This document shows, piece by piece, positions 15,801 through 16,738 of a stretch of 16,738 bases of DNA. This DNA is from Caryophanales bacterium UBA782. GTDB taxonomy: Bacteria; Bacillota_I; Bacilli_A; RFN20; CAG-826. The notes below the pieces were generated by a model that was not told where the DNA came from, did no database searches, and worked only from the letters and a program-made list of their open reading frames with translations. Position 1 is the first letter of the stretch; the number at the start of each line of letters is the position of its first letter. The position numbers were made by a program, and so were the translations under genes. Where the stretch lies: NCBI GenBank assembly GCA_002296455.1, contig DBJG01000008.1:10461-27198 (forward strand), in the 5' to 3' direction.

Positions 15801-16738
15801 CAAACGATTCCGTTCCAAACCTTCTTAGGCTTCAAGGCGGAAAAAGTCCCAGATATCGACCTCAACTTCCCACCCGACTATCAATCGCGTGCACACGCTT
15901 ATACGCGAACCCTCCTCGGTGAAAATAACTGTTATCGAGCAGGTACTATCGAAACCGTTGCCGAGAAGATCGCCTTCGGTTTCGTAAGAGGCTATTTCGA
16001 GAAAATGGGCATTGATCCAAACACCATTCCAAGTGCTCAAATCGCAAAAATCGCGAACAAATGCCAAGGGGTTAAACGTACGACAGGTCAACACCCTGGC
16101 GGTATCGTTGTTATCCCAAAGGATATGGATGTTTTTGACTTTACGCCATATCAACATCCTGCTGACGATTTGACAAGTGATTGGCTCACGACTCACTATG
16201 ACTTTGCATCCATGCATGACGAAGTTTTGAAACTGGATTTGCTCGGACATGTCGATCCTTTGGCTTTACGGAAACTGAGTTTAATTACCAAATACGACTT
16301 TAAGAAGATTCCAATGGATGACCCGCGTGTCCTTTCTCTATTCTCTTCGCCTCAAGAGCTTCATATGGAGAATAATCCATTGAATTTCGCTACAGGGGCA
16401 GTCGCTCTTCCAGAGTTTGGCACAACCTTTGTTCAAGGTCTTCTATCAAAAGCGCTTCCCCACACGTTTAACGATTTATTGATTATTTCTGGCTTAAGTC
16501 ATGGTACAGATGTTTGGAATAACAACGCGGAAGATATCATTACGAGCAAAACCGCGAATCTTGATGGCGTTATCGGATGCCGTGACGATATCATGAACTA
16601 CTTGATTTCGATGGGCGTTGATTCCTCTCTTTCTTTCCAAATCATGGAAGACGTTCGACACGGGCATGGCAAGTTCAAGAAAAAAGAAGCGGTATATGTG
16701 CCAGAAATGAAGAAACACAATGTTCCTGACTGGTATAT
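12861..16738 (+). CDS. polC: DNA polymerase III alpha subunit, PolC type (3'-truncated)
   Basis: PolC is the replicative polymerase of low-GC Gram-positives. The frame is open from 12861 to the window edge, with about 1292 residues visible out of a family length near 1440. An N-terminal region with a Lys/Glu-rich linker (about 150-200) leads to an OB-fold segment from about 207. The PHP domain begins VELHLHTKMSSMDG (317-330). A DEDDh 3'-5' exonuclease is embedded in it: DTET (D407, E409), SHNASFD (D492) and HRADAD (H549, D554). The PHP domain resumes, and then the polymerase core shows RGSVGSSF (914-921), a zinc site with C940/C943 and C969/C972, and the catalytic PDIDLNF (D998, D1000). The start is 6 bases after rseP and has no Shine-Dalgarno sequence. 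ATG 12873 is an alternative, weakly supported by GGAAC upstream. Confidence 0.97.
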   Translation, partial: MEQKMLLFLNSLKVNDPLSYDLSFLKCKKDQKNRFKVFFGMKKETPWNYSQLEEFESGLANLRYLYEIEFTYEKKPEFEDISSLFSAWYFNHYRNAPSLSLVPSQSNEILAKPERNDEKANWDSILNAFNEQLSFLSYPFSVKLFVEEAKVEQKELEKKENSEEKQSEYETEKEIAYKQEINRAETEYIQSIQRERYSRKGNYLEVKSIKELYSMTMVNVAFRGVIFQADSKLNRKGKLTGTYGIGDDDSAINLKAFESGYGLSADEIQGIKVGDYCLIKGRVGPDKFSGEQLVTVDYCEKLPPKPLRGDSEGEKRVELHLHTKMSSMDGLGEMNEYCALAKNMGMDAIAVTDHGNIQAFPDAQKAAKAFGLHMVYGCEFYMFDPFPQYVFNPSDVPLSNARYCVFDTETTGLSSMFDRMTEFGGVLIENGAVTKRFDSLINPGVAIPRIIQEKTHITDEMVKGKPTIEELMPQIEEFISGTILVSHNASFDIGFLNESRKRMGLPPLTNPVIDTLPLSHYLFPDRKYHNLEALYKNLGLPDYKEDAAHRADADAESLWNAWAVMLPILNPKGTMLHKDLMNLRIDEDYFRFAPLKEKVERGTANMEELTQLVKSTVSNFYKNIRATHMIALVKNEQGLKDLYALVSLSNTTYLADLPKIPKSELSRLRKNLLFGSACFNGEVFRSATYDPYDKLKETMKFYDYIEIQPVENYSYLVNTHDITEERLMQVLKTIVKAADELGIPVCATGDVHYVNPEDKICRDVYIEAKAIGNGSHPLNPPFRARLPHFENPDQHFRSTKEMMDSFKKWLPEDKCKEIIVTNTRAIASQTGELQPVKMGTFPPNANLPDSAERLREICYNNLRLHYGEHPDPEVKKRLDMELDGIIGNGYSVTYYIAHCIIKKANEDGYFVGSRGSVGSSFAATMADITEVNPLAPHYLCPNCKHFEWANEDPKFKNVRSGFDLPEKECPECHTKMLKNGQTIPFQTFLGFKAEKVPDIDLNFPPDYQSRAHAYTRTLLGENNCYRAGTIETVAEKIAFGFVRGYFEKMGIDPNTIPSAQIAKIANKCQGVKRTTGQHPGGIVVIPKDMDVFDFTPYQHPADDLTSDWLTTHYDFASMHDEVLKLDLLGHVDPLALRKLSLITKYDFKKIPMDDPRVLSLFSSPQELHMENNPLNFATGAVALPEFGTTFVQGLLSKALPHTFNDLLIISGLSHGTDVWNNNAEDIITSKTANLDGVIGCRDDIMNYLISMGVDSSLSFQIMEDVRHGHGKFKKKEAVYVPEMKKHNVPDWY

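Noticed and set aside
1..16738. Mycoplasma-type code with TGA as Trp
   Set aside because: TGA ends oppD, frr and cdsA at positions fitting their families, and tryptophans at conserved sites (for example in UppS, Dxr and CdsA) are encoded by TGG.
1..16738. CRISPR array, prophage, insertion sequence or defence island
   Set aside because: No regularly spaced direct repeats, integrase/transposase motifs or gene-free stretches above 300 bases were seen; all genes are co-oriented housekeeping or transport genes.

Overview
The window is one continuous, same-strand (+) block of bacterial genes with almost no intergenic space. The gene order rpsB-tsf-pyrH-frr-uppS-cdsA-dxr-rseP-polC is the classic Firmicutes arrangement, and a PHP-plus-exonuclease PolC is itself a low-GC Gram-positive marker. 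TGA is used as a normal stop (oppD, frr, cdsA), so this is not a code-4 mycoplasma. The oligopeptide-permease ATPases carry long charged insertions of the kind I remember from Mollicutes proteins. My best guess is an uncultured Bacilli lineage near the Mollicutes/Erysipelotrichia/RF39 area. That placement is inference.

Layout: (1) 1-4948, the 3' part of an oligopeptide ABC transporter operon: oppC (5'-truncated by the window edge), oppD, oppF and a small three-helix membrane protein resembling DUF3899. oppA and oppB are not in view. (2) 4979-7075, an extended -10 promoter, a structured ~120-nt leader, rpsB (ribosomal protein S2), tsf (EF-Ts) and a strong intrinsic terminator. (3) 7073-8430, a consensus -10 box 8 nt before the pyrH start codon, then pyrH (UMP kinase), frr (ribosome recycling factor) and a second intrinsic terminator. 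(4) 8465 to the window end, another TATAAT box 7 nt before the uppS start codon, then uppS, cdsA, dxr, rseP and polC (3'-truncated) packed with overlaps or gaps of a few bases. No gene-free stretch exceeds 300 bases.

The genes cover translation (S2, EF-Ts, RRF), pyrimidine nucleotide supply (PyrH), isoprenoid and envelope lipid synthesis (Dxr makes MEP, UppS makes undecaprenyl diphosphate, CdsA makes CDP-diacylglycerol), membrane proteolysis (RseP) and chromosome replication (PolC). The Opp system imports peptides. The proS gene found between rseP and polC in Bacillus subtilis is absent here.

I see no mobile element, CRISPR array, tRNA/rRNA gene or defence system, and no clearly novel multi-gene system. 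The points most worth a second look are: the large, differently placed insertions in OppD and OppF together with an enlarged outer domain in OppC; two apparently leaderless operons (pyrH, uppS); a palindrome centred on the uppS -10 box; the rpsB leader with several perfect hairpins and tandem Shine-Dalgarno/start pairs; and enlarged or divergent extracytoplasmic regions in CdsA and RseP.
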